A DNA stretch of 64,000 nt from GCA-2746365 sp963711255 (GCA_963711255.1 CAVQDO010000001.1:1-64000); one strand, 5' to 3'. Shown: positions 52,758 to 62,508, counted from the first letter of the stretch. Numbers and translations: made by a program. Notes: generated from the sequence alone by a model not told the origin.

Positions 52758-53453
52758 TCAGGCCCTGTATTGATCGTGTTTGAATATTGCAGTTCTAGCA
52801 ATGGTATATGCATCTTCATTGATGATGCCCTTATCTCTGAGTCGACGACACATTTTTAGTTCTTCAACCAGCCGGCTGGCTATAGAAAGTGATGCCTGTG
52901 CTCTGTCGATGTGTTGTTGGAGGCATATAAAAAATTTGTCAAAATCCTGCTGTTCAGGTTTTTTGTTTTCAATTGAAAATAAATGGGCGCCAGAATAGTT
53001 ACCTTTGAAGAGGTATTCGTCTTTTATATAATACAGGAAGAGCAGTATAAATATCACTGTGCTCGTTAACATAATGGATCCGGCTGCTATAGAGTATTCA
53101 ATTCTTAGCAGATCATTTAGCGTTAAGTAAGTGATGAATATGCTTGATGTGAAGCAAGCTACAGCAAGATAGAGCCATTTCCATATAATTGTTTTGTTAT
53201 GCTCTGGTTCAGCCTTTATGGTGGAGAGGCTGACATGAAATTTTACCGCTTTGCTGTTGTTCTTTTTCAAAATACTTATTAATAGATATTTGTCGTCGTA
53301 AAATTGAAATTCCTTTGTGATTCCTTTCTGTGAATTTATTTGTAGAAGTTTATCGCCCAGTTTTTCCGGGCGAATGTCTTCCTCTAACTCATCATAGTTA
53401 TCGGTGGGTACATCAAACGCAGTGTCTGAAATTATTACTTCTTCATCTTCCAT
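52758..53453 (-). CDS. Hypothetical two-TM membrane protein
   Basis: 231 residues: an acidic soluble N-terminus (about 1-85), two membrane helices at about 90-111 and 121-143, then a cytoplasmic or periplasmic C-terminus of about 85 residues that looks helical. The final MCRRLRDKGIINEDAYTIARTAIF resembles the short oligomerisation helix pair (SHOCT-like) often found at the C-terminus of membrane proteins. Function unknown. It lies upstream of the dehydrogenase pseudogene on the same strand, only 10 bp from its start. Confidence 0.65.
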   Translation of the reverse strand: MEDEEVIISDTAFDVPTDNYDELEEDIRPEKLGDKLLQINSQKGITKEFQFYDDKYLLISILKKNNSKAVKFHVSLSTIKAEPEHNKTIIWKWLYLAVACFTSSIFITYLTLNDLLRIEYSIAAGSIMLTSTVIFILLFLYYIKDEYLFKGNYSGAHLFSIENKKPEQQDFDKFFICLQQHIDRAQASLSIASRLVEELKMCRRLRDKGIINEDAYTIARTAIFKHDQYRA

Positions 53454-53806
53454 AATAGAAACCTTTAGAGAAGCTATGAATTGGGGGAGGGCGATTTATT
53501 TAGATTTACCATACAGAATAGTAGCTTATAAGCTAAATGTGATAATCACAGATAAATTCCAGTGTAATGGCCTGGCGTTCTCTATTTGAGAGTGTTTTCA
53601 ATATACATATAAATCATATAGTTAAATATTCATTTGTGTAATTAACATTAGCTATAGACTGTTTAAGTGGTTTTCCCGTCGATAGAATTGTCATGTTTTG
53701 TAAGTTGGGCTGTAAATCATGGCAATAAAATGATTCAATTTAGTGAACCTGAGCTGACTATGTCTGTCTGCTGTGTGTGGCTGATTAATTGACTGCGGAG
53801 GCTGAA
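53454..53806. other. Intergenic region with small palindromes
   Basis: No coding sequence is recognised. It contains TAGCTTATAAGCTA near 53522 and TGTGATAATCACA at 53538-53550, both exact or near-exact palindromes that could be regulator sites for either divergent neighbour. It is AT-rich and probably holds both promoters, but I cannot place a -10/-35 pair with confidence. Confidence 0.35.
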
Positions 53807-54469
53807 ATGAAACCAATACAGGATCTGGATGATCAAGCGTATAAAGTTGCCATGGGTCGGCTGTTAGTAATGTATACCCAGGTAGACTCTTTAATAATGC
53901 GTGCTGTTGCAGAGCGCATGGCTTATGCGCCGGACGAGGAGAGCCGTCTTTTTATGGCGAGACAGGTTGGTGATGAAAGTCGTCATGTACAGATCCAGCA
54001 GGCGTGGATTGAAAAATTCGGGGCCGATACTGCTCCAGTTTTTAATGAACGGCAGCAGGGCATGTTTCTTGCCCATTTTCGTTCACTCAGCTGGATGGAC
54101 TTTTTAATCGATATGTATGTTTGTGTTGAAGCATTAGGCAGTGAAGCTGTGGAACAGGTTGTTCCATTAGCGGATCCGGGCACGCGTGAATCGCTTAGAG
54201 TGCCTTTACAGGATGAAATGGATCATATCGAGTTTGGCTTAAGCAGTCTGCGTACTGTCCTGCAGAGGTTGCCAAAAGATAAAAGTTATGCTTATTTACA
54301 GACAATAGAATCGAGACTGGATTTTCTTGATGATAGCCTGCATGGTTTAGGTATAGATATACCTGGTATGTTTGCTGCTGTTGGTGTTGATTATCAAAAG
54401 GTGGTTGAAAACGTATTGACTAAACGCAGGCAAATTCTTCATTCGTTAGCGCAGCCAATGGCAGCTTGA
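53807..54469 (+). CDS. Ferritin-like di-iron protein of the phenylacetate-catabolism (PaaA-like) family
   Basis: 220 residues from ATG 53807 (GCGGAGGC upstream). It is all helical, with two iron-ligand pairs: E57 and H60 in GDESRHVQ, E137 and H140 in QDEMDHIEFG, plus E108 in VCVEALGS. This is the layout of PaaA/PaaC-type ferritin-like oxygenase subunits. No other paa gene is nearby, so a role in phenylacetyl-CoA epoxidation is unlikely. It is probably a stand-alone oxidase or stress protein of unknown substrate. A terminator follows. Confidence 0.75.
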   Translation: MKPIQDLDDQAYKVAMGRLLVMYTQVDSLIMRAVAERMAYAPDEESRLFMARQVGDESRHVQIQQAWIEKFGADTAPVFNERQQGMFLAHFRSLSWMDFLIDMYVCVEALGSEAVEQVVPLADPGTRESLRVPLQDEMDHIEFGLSSLRTVLQRLPKDKSYAYLQTIESRLDFLDDSLHGLGIDIPGMFAAVGVDYQKVVENVLTKRRQILHSLAQPMAA

Positions 54470-54500
54470 TGCATAGTATTACAGCATGAGCGTGTGTAAA

Positions 54501-54526
54501 AAAACCGTCTATATGACGGTTTTGTC
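54501..54526 (+). terminator. Rho-independent terminator
   Basis: AAAACCGTC and GACGGTTTT pair over 9 bp around TATAT, 31 bases after the ferritin-like gene, with A and T runs on either side. Confidence 0.8.
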
Positions 54527-54972
54527 TTGTATAAAGCAAAACAATTAGACATGTGTGGCTTTATATACTTGCTTTGCATGCTCTCGTCGAACAAATCTCC
54601 AGATCTGGTGTCGGAGTCTTATCGCTGTAGTCAGGCTGGTGGTTACCATTTGAGGCAGTTTAAAACACGTATCCGGACGTTCTTATGATCCACAGATACA
54701 GGCTGATTTCTTCCTGGTGAGTTAAGTCATGATTTTATCTGTTAGATCAGAGGTTTCTGGCCCTATGTTAAGACCTGGGTCATTTATATCCATAGCTGAC
54801 CTTTCCAGTGATAATGCAGACGCAGATGCACTGGTTAATTCATTATCTATCCCTTTAACGAAAAGATTAACAAGTTATTAATTAAGACAGTATGTTGATT
54901 ATGTCATATTGTTTTACAGTTCGAATTGATACAATGTCGGTTCGATTTATACTTTAATTCAGTAATTGATAA
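54527..54972. other. Intergenic region without recognised gene
   Basis: About 445 bp. Only very short frames are present, such as 37 codons from an ATG near 54767 without a convincing ribosome-binding site. The AT-rich last 100 bp before the adaptor gene probably contains its promoter. Confidence 0.4.
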
Positions 54973-56367
54973 ATGATGCGCAATTTATTTTCATTTCTTG
55001 TACAGCCTGTAATGTCATTATTCCAGCAAAAGCGAAGCTCGCCGCTATTTTTTCCATTTGTGGCTGTTTTTATCACGGTTACCTTAATTCTGGTTTTCAA
55101 GCTGGTGCAACCTGATCCTCCGGTTAAGGCGAAAGAAGAAAAAGTATGGACTGTACAGACACATCAATTGCTTGCAGGCTCCAAGTCACCACAACTGGAA
55201 CTTTACGGCAGGGTCGAATCACCGTATACCTCAACCATAACCTCAAGCATTAGTGCTGATGTGGTATCGCTAGCGGTAAAAGAAGGACAATCTGTTGTCA
55301 GAGACCAGCTATTAATTGCACTGGACCAACTGGATGTGCAGCTCGTTTTGAATCAGCGCCAATCGGATATTGCAGAGCTGGAAGCCCTGATTGAGTCTGA
55401 GAAAAACAGGCATAAAAATGATATCAGTTCGCTAAAGCTGGAAAAGTCATTGGTTGCACTGGCGGAAAAAAAATTATCGCGTGAGGAAAAAACAAGCAAG
55501 TCTAATTTAACCAGCCAAAGTAGTTATGACTCGCAGAAACAGGCCTTGCAAAACCAGGCACTGGCTTTAAAAGCAAGAGAGCTAAACGTGGCTGATCACC
55601 CGGCAAGACTGGCACAGTTACAGGCCAGGCTGGCACAAAAGCGTGCACAACTGCAGCAGGCAGAAAAAGACCTGCAGCGAGCCAGCGTTGTTGCGCCGTT
55701 TGACGGTATCATTTTAAAAACAAAAGTGTCTCCGGGCGAGCGAGTTCGGCCCGGTGAAGAATTACTGGAGATTTATGCCACTGAAAATATAGAACTGCGT
55801 GCGCAGATTCCGCAAAAATACATTGAGGTAATTAAGCAGGCTCTGGAGCGGGAGATGACCCTGTATGGTTTAGTTAAAACCAGCCAGGGCGATATAACGG
55901 CTGCATTGCATCGTGTTTCAGGTTCTATAGCAGCGACCGGAAATGGTGTAGATGCCCTGTTTGAGGTTAGCCCTGATGATACAGATAGTTTAATTATGGG
56001 AGAAGTCCTTGAGGTTATATTGCAGCTGCCAGAGATTGATGATGTGTACAGCCTGCCAGTATCGTCAATATATGGTACAAATCGAATATACCGGGTGGTA
56101 GATGAACGCCTGTCTGTAATGCGGGTGCAAAAGCTGGGTACACAAAACATTGATGGTAAACAATTCATACTGGTGCGTAATGAGCTGTTAAAACCCGGTG
56201 ACGAAATTATAACTACGCAGTTGCCGCACGCCGTCGGTGGTTTGAAGGTTGAGGTTCGAAATGTTCTAACGGCTAATGAAAGCCTGGGGCAGGCTATGCC
56301 TGCCACTAAAGGCCTGATCGCTAATGACCTGGTCACTAACAGTCCTGACACTAACGAAAATCCATAA
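54973..56367 (+). CDS. RND efflux periplasmic adaptor subunit (HlyD/MFP family)
   Basis: 464 residues. An N-terminal membrane anchor (about 25-45) lies before a barrel-sandwich half (YGRVESPYTSTITSSISADV). A coiled-coil hairpin of about residues 120-235 (rich in Gln, Ala, Lys) follows, then the second half VVAPFDGIILKTKVSPGERVRPG and the beta-barrel and membrane-proximal domains. It links the RND pump to an outer membrane channel such as the TolC encoded at 27.5-28.8 kb. The pump gene starts 12 bp downstream. Confidence 0.9.
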   Translation: MMRNLFSFLVQPVMSLFQQKRSSPLFFPFVAVFITVTLILVFKLVQPDPPVKAKEEKVWTVQTHQLLAGSKSPQLELYGRVESPYTSTITSSISADVVSLAVKEGQSVVRDQLLIALDQLDVQLVLNQRQSDIAELEALIESEKNRHKNDISSLKLEKSLVALAEKKLSREEKTSKSNLTSQSSYDSQKQALQNQALALKARELNVADHPARLAQLQARLAQKRAQLQQAEKDLQRASVVAPFDGIILKTKVSPGERVRPGEELLEIYATENIELRAQIPQKYIEVIKQALEREMTLYGLVKTSQGDITAALHRVSGSIAATGNGVDALFEVSPDDTDSLIMGEVLEVILQLPEIDDVYSLPVSSIYGTNRIYRVVDERLSVMRVQKLGTQNIDGKQFILVRNELLKPGDEIITTQLPHAVGGLKVEVRNVLTANESLGQAMPATKGLIANDLVTNSPDTNENP

Positions 56368-56379
56368 GCAACGTTAATA

Positions 56380-59300
56380 ATGAGTACGGATAAGAATTTA
56401 TCGTCGACTTCGTCGCATCCAGGTAACCCGAAGGGTGGTGGAATCATTCACCTGTTTGCGCAACACCCGGTTGCCGCAAACTTGCTGATGGCAATTTTAA
56501 TTATCCTTGGTTCTTATAGTCTTGTTAAGTTAAATCGACAGTTTTTCCCGAATTTTGTGCTGGATTATATAACAGTCCGTGTTGTATGGCCCGGTGCAAG
56601 TGCTGAGGATGTTGAGCGCTCCATTACCATCCCTCTGGAACAGGCCCTGCGTAATCTTGATGGCGCAAAGGAAATGATATCAACTTCAACGCGCAGTTTA
56701 AGTTCGATTGTCATTGAGTATGAAGAAGACAGTGATATGGGTGTGGCACTTGATGATGTTAAACAATACGTTTCAAATGTACGGCATTTGCCCTCTGATT
56801 CAGAAGATCCAATAGTCACCAAACTTTCACGCTATGAACCCGTTGCCACAATAATATTAACCGCGGAAGGTGAACTGGAAGAGCTGCGGTCACTGGCTTA
56901 TCAATATGAACGTGAATTGCTGGATAACGGTATTGCCCGGGTAAACTTTAGCGGCCTGCCGGACCAGGAAATAGCCATTGAAGTGAGTTCAAAAAAACTT
57001 CAGCAGTTAGGAATGTCCCTGACTCAAATTGGCGAGCGTGTAGTTAGCCAGAGCCAGGATATACCCGCGGGTACGGTGGCAGAAAACGAAGCTGCACGTG
57101 AAGTACGAGGACTGCAGCGTAAACGCGATGTGCAGGAATTTTCTTCGCTAAATCTGTTAACTGACAGTAGCGGTCAGAAATTAACACTGGCAGATATTGC
57201 CGATATACAGCGACGGCCAAAAGAAAACCAGGTTGAGATTTTTTATCAGGGTATGCCTGCTATTCTGATGAATTTGCAGCGCACCGAAAATACGGATGCA
57301 CTCAAGTCTGCGGAAATAATGCACGCATGGCTAGAAGAGACACGATCGACAGTAACCCCGTCTATAAAGCTTGTTGTCTTCGATGAGGCATATTCGCTCA
57401 TACAGCAGCGAATAGACTTGCTGGTAAAAAATGGTGTTAGCGGACTGGTTCTGGTATTGCTGATTTTATATATTTTTTTGAACGGCCGCGTGGCTTTCTG
57501 GGTTGCAGTTGGCATACCTACGTCGTTTTTAGGTGCGCTTGCCGTTCTGTATTTTTTTGGCGGCAGCATCAATATGATCAGCCTGTTTGCACTGATTATG
57601 GCGCTGGGAATTATTGTTGATGACGCGATTGTGGTGGCCGAGGATGCGCTTACACATTACCAGTCGGGTGAAAACTCTTTGCTCGCAGCTGAAGGCGGTG
57701 CAATGCGTATGCTGGCACCGGTTATGTCGTCATCATTAACAACGGTAGCCGCCTTTTTCCCTCTTATGCTGGTTACCGGTATTATCGGTTCTATATTATT
57801 TGATATTCCTTTTGTTGTTATTTGCGTGATTATTGCATCACTGATTGAAAGCTTTTTTATTCTGCCAGGGCATTTGCGCCACAGCTTTCATAAATACCAC
57901 CACAAGGAAAATTCTGCACTAAGGCAGAAACTTGAAGATGGTTTTAATTCATTTCGTGATAATTATTTCAGGCCTGTAATAAACAGCGCTATTGATCACC
58001 GTTTCAATACTATTGTCGTTGCTATCTGTTCACTGGTTCTGGCAGTGGCCCTGGTGATTTACGGGCAGGTAAAGTTCCAGTTTTTTCCTCAGCCGGAAAG
58101 CACGGTTGTTGTTGCCAGTGTGAAGTTTTCTGCCGGTACGCCACCTGAAAAAGTACATGAGTTTGCGCAACAGCTGGAGCATCGCCTTTATGAGACCGAC
58201 GAAGCATTGCGAGAGGATGTGTCGTTAATCAGGGCTGCAATACTACGAATAAACACAGCCAGTTTTGATGGCGGGCGTAATTATCAGAATGGTAATCAAT
58301 ATGCCATGTTGCAGGTTGAATTGTTGCAGCCGGATGAGCGGGATGTAAGGAATACGACTATTACTGAAGAGTGGGAGTCACGCCTTGTTATGCCGGCCGG
58401 TGTAGAGCAGTTGTCAATCAGCAGTCCGCGCGGCGGGCCACCAGGCCGTGATATTGATATCTTCTTAAGTGGCAAAGATGCTATTACATTAAAACGTGCA
58501 GCTGAAGAACTGGCAGATGAAATGAACAGTTATGATGGACTGTCAAATATTCTTGATGATCTACCTTATGGCAGGCAGCAGTATATTTTTGAATTAACGC
58601 CATTGGCACAATCAGCTGGCCTGACTATAACTGAAGTCGGTCGACAGCTGCGTGCTGCGCTTGATGGCCAGTTGCTTCAGGTGTTCTATGATACCGATGA
58701 AGAAATTGAAGTGCGTATAATGCTGCCGGCAAACGAACGAAAGTTTCAGAGCATACTGGAAACACTGCCAGTTATTGCTGCAACTGGGCAGAGCATTCTA
58801 TTAAGTAATGTGATTACGCTCGAGTCTAACCAGGGGCTTGAGTTGTTGCGCCACACCGATGCGAAAATGGGAGTGCATGTGACGGCTGAAGTTAATGCTA
58901 AAAAGACTAATGCCAATGAGGTACTTGATAAATTACAGCAATCCACGATACCCGATATAGTTGCTAAATATGGATTACAGGTTTCCTATAAAGGGCGAGC
59001 AGAAGAAGAGCGTGAAACCGGCAGCGATATGAAGCAGGGCGGTCTGCTGGCCCTGGTAATGATTTATATTATTCTGGCCTGGGTGTTTTCATCCTATGCA
59101 TGGCCTTTGGCGGTAATGTTAGTTATTCCTTTTGGTATTAGTGGAGCTATTTTTGGACACTGGTTCATGAATATTGACCTGACGATACTTTCGCAGTTTG
59201 GTATGTTTGGTTTGTCAGGGATTGTGATCAATGATTCTATCATTCTGGTCACGTTTTATAAGCAGCTAAGGGCGAAGGGTATGGCTGTGCGCGATGCACT

Positions 59301-59565
59301 GGTTGAATCATCCTGTTTGCGTTTGAGAGCTGTACTGTTGACTTCTTTAACGACAATTGCCGGTCTGACGCCGTTGCTATTTGAAACATCACTGCAAGCT
59401 CAGTTTTTAATCCCGATGGCTACCAGTATTTCTTTTGGACTGGGTTTTGCGACTTTGCTGGTGTTATTTGTAGTACCTGTAATCCTTTCTTATATCGAAC
59501 AGTTATCTGGCAATACCGGGTCGTTGCCTGCAGCCCGGGAGCAGGAAAATCGAGCTAAGGCTTAG
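56380..59565 (+). CDS. RND efflux transporter permease subunit
   Basis: 1061 residues with the AcrB layout: a first helix near 25-45 (HPVAANLLMAILIILGSYSL), a periplasmic loop of about 290 residues, helices 2-6 (TM4 with ALGIIVDDAIVVAEDA, the proton-relay Asp pair), a second periplasmic loop, and helices 8-12 ending FATLLVLFVVPVILSYIE. It exports substrates by proton antiport. The subgroup is the less-studied one that starts with HPVAANLL rather than the AcrB or CusA groups, so substrates cannot be predicted. It is co-transcribed with the adaptor. Confidence 0.93.
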   Translation: MSTDKNLSSTSSHPGNPKGGGIIHLFAQHPVAANLLMAILIILGSYSLVKLNRQFFPNFVLDYITVRVVWPGASAEDVERSITIPLEQALRNLDGAKEMISTSTRSLSSIVIEYEEDSDMGVALDDVKQYVSNVRHLPSDSEDPIVTKLSRYEPVATIILTAEGELEELRSLAYQYERELLDNGIARVNFSGLPDQEIAIEVSSKKLQQLGMSLTQIGERVVSQSQDIPAGTVAENEAAREVRGLQRKRDVQEFSSLNLLTDSSGQKLTLADIADIQRRPKENQVEIFYQGMPAILMNLQRTENTDALKSAEIMHAWLEETRSTVTPSIKLVVFDEAYSLIQQRIDLLVKNGVSGLVLVLLILYIFLNGRVAFWVAVGIPTSFLGALAVLYFFGGSINMISLFALIMALGIIVDDAIVVAEDALTHYQSGENSLLAAEGGAMRMLAPVMSSSLTTVAAFFPLMLVTGIIGSILFDIPFVVICVIIASLIESFFILPGHLRHSFHKYHHKENSALRQKLEDGFNSFRDNYFRPVINSAIDHRFNTIVVAICSLVLAVALVIYGQVKFQFFPQPESTVVVASVKFSAGTPPEKVHEFAQQLEHRLYETDEALREDVSLIRAAILRINTASFDGGRNYQNGNQYAMLQVELLQPDERDVRNTTITEEWESRLVMPAGVEQLSISSPRGGPPGRDIDIFLSGKDAITLKRAAEELADEMNSYDGLSNILDDLPYGRQQYIFELTPLAQSAGLTITEVGRQLRAALDGQLLQVFYDTDEEIEVRIMLPANERKFQSILETLPVIAATGQSILLSNVITLESNQGLELLRHTDAKMGVHVTAEVNAKKTNANEVLDKLQQSTIPDIVAKYGLQVSYKGRAEEERETGSDMKQGGLLALVMIYIILAWVFSSYAWPLAVMLVIPFGISGAIFGHWFMNIDLTILSQFGMFGLSGIVINDSIILVTFYKQLRAKGMAVRDALVESSCLRLRAVLLTSLTTIAGLTPLLFETSLQAQFLIPMATSISFGLGFATLLVLFVVPVILSYIEQLSGNTGSLPAAREQENRAKA

Positions 59566-59635
59566 TACGTTATGTTTTTGTGTGTTATCAGTTTAGTGCG
59601 AACCTTAAATTATAATTAGTTGCATGTGCGTAGCC

Positions 59636-60610
59636 TTATTTTGCCTGAGCAGGAATTCTATAACCATTTAGCTTAGTGTTTCCTGGTGTTACTCCCGGTA
59701 TGGCCCCGGGAATGCTACCGGGCATGGAGCCATTCGTATTTCCACCGTAAGTACCATTTGGTATCCTGTGCTGCTGAGTTAGCCCCGGTTCGTTGATAAC
59801 ATCAAGAGTCTTCCTTCCCCTTGGCATCTTTTTTGAGTCAATGACCTGGTTCAGCCTGATTTCACCTTGCGTAGATTTTTCAATATCAACTATTCTTATT
59901 TTTGAACGGCTGCTAACGGTGTTCTCCAGTGATTGCTGTAGCTCAAATTTATAAGCGTTGTTGTTAAATTTAAAGCTGGTCTTATTATCACGTACGTGTG
60001 TCTGTATGCGCCATTGGCTGGTTTTATCCTGGAAAGGAATACCATCGCTTTGACGGATATAGTTTTTCTGAACTTCAGTCTTGATCACTCTACTGGCAAG
60101 TATCGTTTTTTCATCAATACGAACTCCGGAAACAGCAACAGTGTCACCAACTTTTGGTGACTGCCTGTTATTGATAGCCTGAACAACAGTTTGACCAAGA
60201 ACAGTAAAGCTAAATGTTTGTGGCTCAACGGATTCAACCTTGCCAATAAGTTCATGGCGAATGTTAATTATTTTCGCGTAAGTGTAAGTATTCGCATCGC
60301 TAGTAAGAACCTCGACGACATCGCCAACAGAAAATTCCGGCTGTATTGACGGTTTAGCATTTACTGTGTACTCAGTTTTCTCATCATGTTCAATTTCAAT
60401 ACCGTTGACAAAAATACTGCCAAATCCCGTAATTTCGCCTACGATGCCTGTGCCACCAAGACCACCGTTGCTATTTGCCTGCATACCGGTTCCGCCCAGG
60501 CCAATGTCTTTGTCTTCATCGCCAGCAGCATAAACATTCGTCTGAATAACGAATGAAAGGATGCTGCCGAGTACAACCATGGAAATATTTCTTAGCTTAT
60601 AGTTGATCAT
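59636..60610 (-). CDS. DUF5666 domain secreted protein
   Basis: 324 residues. A signal peptide (to about residue 29, ...TNVYAAG) is followed by GLGGTG repeats (residues 38-56). Then come two or three repeats of a small beta domain (FGSIFVNGIEIEH ... VGDVVEVL; IGKVESVEPQTFSFTVLGQTV ... VGDTVAVSG), the DUF5666 pattern. The C-terminus is rich in Gly, Pro and Asn (GSIPGAIPGVTPG). It is expected in the periplasm or outer membrane. Function unknown. It overlaps the DUF6502 gene by four bases. Confidence 0.8.
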   Translation of the reverse strand: MINYKLRNISMVVLGSILSFVIQTNVYAAGDEDKDIGLGGTGMQANSNGGLGGTGIVGEITGFGSIFVNGIEIEHDEKTEYTVNAKPSIQPEFSVGDVVEVLTSDANTYTYAKIINIRHELIGKVESVEPQTFSFTVLGQTVVQAINNRQSPKVGDTVAVSGVRIDEKTILASRVIKTEVQKNYIRQSDGIPFQDKTSQWRIQTHVRDNKTSFKFNNNAYKFELQQSLENTVSSRSKIRIVDIEKSTQGEIRLNQVIDSKKMPRGRKTLDVINEPGLTQQHRIPNGTYGGNTNGSMPGSIPGAIPGVTPGNTKLNGYRIPAQAK

Positions 60611-61449
60611 TGATCAGACTCCAGTTTGTTTTCCAGCTGTGCCTGGTGCCAGTACACGCCGAGACGCATTCGATAATTTGCGTCTACTTTTAATTTGTCG
60701 GCATCATAAAATTTGATTGCCTGTTTGTTTAAATGCAGCAGTAGTTCATTGCCTTTTTTATCGGCAATACTGCGCAGTTTATTCACTGAGCTTTCACTTA
60801 GTGATGCGTAATACACACTTCGTTCAAGCATTGGCTCGTCTTCCGTCAGTATGTTGCTAACACAGCTGGCTAAATGGTCATGGATGTTATGTCCCAGGTA
60901 ATAAGCCATCTCGTTAAATTCCTTATTACTTACAAAAGCAGACTTGTTGAGTACGACGTAAGCTCCCTTTAGTTCGACCATATTTAGCCGTAACCATTCA
61001 TCAAGAACTGCTTTCGGCCTGACATCCTTGCTGACACTGGATACCAGCTGATCAAAACCTGCTTCGTTAGCCTTCGCTGTTTTTAAGAGTTGGGCTGGTT
61101 TACCTTTATCATCAAGAAATTCCGGCATGCTGGACCAGCGGGCAACAATCTCACCGCTCAAGGAGGCAGAAGTGTTAATCGCTGGATTTTTATCGATTAG
61201 TGACTCGCGTATGCGTTTAATGTCTTTTCTATGAACGCCGGTGAGGACAAAAATTCGGCTATCGCTGGGTTTGTTCTGATCCAGTGAGAAGTTTTTCTGG
61301 GCAACCTCAACATACAGTTCCTTGATTAATTCACGAAATTGAGGAAAAGTAATTCCTTTCTCAATAAGTAAACGAATCAATGGCTTACAAAGCAGTTTCA
61401 CGGCTTTAACCAATGCCGCCTGTGTTTTACTGTGTCCGTTTTCGCTCAT
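60607..61449 (-). CDS. DUF6502 family protein
   Basis: 280 residues, soluble. ALVKAVKLLCKPLIRLLIEKGITFPQF at the N-terminus and LTGVHRKDIKRIRES near residues 70-84 form what looks like a winged-helix DNA-binding region, as in the DUF6502 family. The rest is helical. I infer a transcription-related role, perhaps regulating the operon with the DUF5666 gene it is coupled to. Upstream lie two palindromes that could be its operator. Confidence 0.7.
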   Translation of the reverse strand: MSENGHSKTQAALVKAVKLLCKPLIRLLIEKGITFPQFRELIKELYVEVAQKNFSLDQNKPSDSRIFVLTGVHRKDIKRIRESLIDKNPAINTSASLSGEIVARWSSMPEFLDDKGKPAQLLKTAKANEAGFDQLVSSVSKDVRPKAVLDEWLRLNMVELKGAYVVLNKSAFVSNKEFNEMAYYLGHNIHDHLASCVSNILTEDEPMLERSVYYASLSESSVNKLRSIADKKGNELLLHLNKQAIKFYDADKLKVDANYRMRLGVYWHQAQLENKLESDQ

Positions 61450-61522
61450 ATTAATCGTTGCTCATGTCTATAAATACGTCTGATTATTTGCAGATTCATA
61501 TCAAATTTCCAGTGATTATAGC

Positions 61523-61575
61523 TTGACGTGGGAAAATTTACCACATAATATTGAACTCGTGGGAAATAATCCCAC
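61523..61575 (+). promoter_or_regulatory. Promoter with paired palindromic operators
   Basis: TTGACG at 61523-61528 and TAATAT at 61546-61551 are 17 bp apart. GTGGGAAAATTTACCAC at 61528-61544 fills the spacer, and GTGGGAAATAATCCCAC at 61559-61575 lies at the expected start point. The two palindromes share the GTGGGAAA/CCAC form and start 31 bp apart, about three helix turns. They lie 78 bp and more upstream of the DUF6502 start on the other strand. Confidence 0.5.
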
Positions 61576-61631
61576 TAATAATAAATGAGAACAAATATTA
61601 CTCCGTCAGATTTTTACCCGCAGGGTGAGTT

Positions 61632-61802
61632 ATGAAAGATTTTAAGGTGATCTCCACTGGAAACAGGTCAGATGCTGCAAGGCTTCGAAAAAATACAGGC
61701 GTCTGTTTAAGTGGTGTTCTGGTGATGGCTTATTCAGCATGTGACAAGAAATCAGCCGATACATTTACTCCCGGGCTTAGCATCGATACGAAGAACTTCT
61801 AA
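61632..61802 (+). CDS. Possible small lipoprotein-like ORF, maybe a gene remnant
   Basis: 56 codons from ATG 61632 with GGTGAG just upstream. GVLVMAYSAC near residues 28-37 resembles a lipobox after a short hydrophobic stretch, but Tyr at -3 is unusual. After the TAA the same frame stays open for another 27 codons with protein-like content (AVFFRIGLDNSDVSKTYVDG), so this may be an interrupted longer gene. It lies downstream of the promoter and paired palindromes. No family recognised. Confidence 0.35.
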   Translation: MKDFKVISTGNRSDAARLRKNTGVCLSGVLVMAYSACDKKSADTFTPGLSIDTKNF

Positions 61803-62035
61803 AGTACAGCAAGCCATGATGCTGTGTTTTTCAGGATTGGCCTTGATAACTCGGACGTAAGTAAAACATATGTTGATGGGAATTAATTGATGGCTGGCTT
61901 CATCTGGAATGCTGAAGGCGTGAGCATTTAACAGGAAAACTGAACAAGGCAATTTATTTATGTGAGTGATGTGTCTTGTCTAATTAATGAAATGGCGGGG
62001 ATAAACCCGGTTATTAAAGTAGAAAGGTGAATATT

Positions 62036-62404
62036 ATGAAATTTAAAAATTTAACAACATATAGTGCAGCATTTGTTATGGCGTTGGTTATGGGTTCAGC
62101 TATAGCTGAAGATGGTTTACAAACACAGCTGCAGACGCAGGACCAGACAAAAGACCAGCTCCGTACAAGATTAAATCTTGAGACTGTAGATAGTGGTATG
62201 GGGAACACAGGTACGGGTAACAGTAATGCTATGCAGCATAAAAACCAGTACCAGGAAGAATATCAATACCGGAACAGGTTCAAAACTGGCACGGTATATC
62301 CCGGTACCAGCCCAATGGACCGTGCCGTGCAGAGTGGTTCTACGCAAAGGTCCGTTAATAGAACTAGTTCGGCAAAACCCGCTGCTTCAGGAGGTCGCCG
62401 ATAA
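62036..62404 (+). CDS. Hypothetical secreted Gln/Asn/Thr-rich protein
   Basis: 122 residues from ATG 62036 (GAAAGG upstream; a GTG at 62027 is the alternative). A signal peptide (YSAAFVMALVMGSAIA) is followed by LQTQLQTQDQTKDQLRTRL, a Gln-rich repeat, then a Gly/Asn segment, a Gln/Tyr-rich segment and a basic Ser/Ala tail. It is low-complexity and probably unfolded in the periplasm. A strong terminator lies about 60 bases after it. Function unknown. Confidence 0.6.
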   Translation: MKFKNLTTYSAAFVMALVMGSAIAEDGLQTQLQTQDQTKDQLRTRLNLETVDSGMGNTGTGNSNAMQHKNQYQEEYQYRNRFKTGTVYPGTSPMDRAVQSGSTQRSVNRTSSAKPAASGGRR

Positions 62405-62463
62405 TACAGTAGTGTTGATATAAGGTTTCATCATTAGTACAGGGATTTGTATCTAGCTATGTT

Positions 62464-62508
62464 GACCCGGCCGTGAGTTACTGATAACTCATGCCCGGGT
62501 CCTTTTTA
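62464..62508 (+). terminator. Rho-independent terminator
   Basis: GACCCGG-CCGTGAGTTA at 62464-62480 pairs with TAACTCATG-CCCGGGTC at 62485-62501 with small mismatches in the middle, followed by CTTTTTATT. It ends the secreted-protein transcript. Confidence 0.85.

Noticed and set aside
61752..61952. 66-codon minus-strand frame between the small lipoprotein-like ORF and the Gln-rich protein
   Set aside because: No signal peptide, domain or good ribosome-binding site; the plus strand here has more protein-like content.
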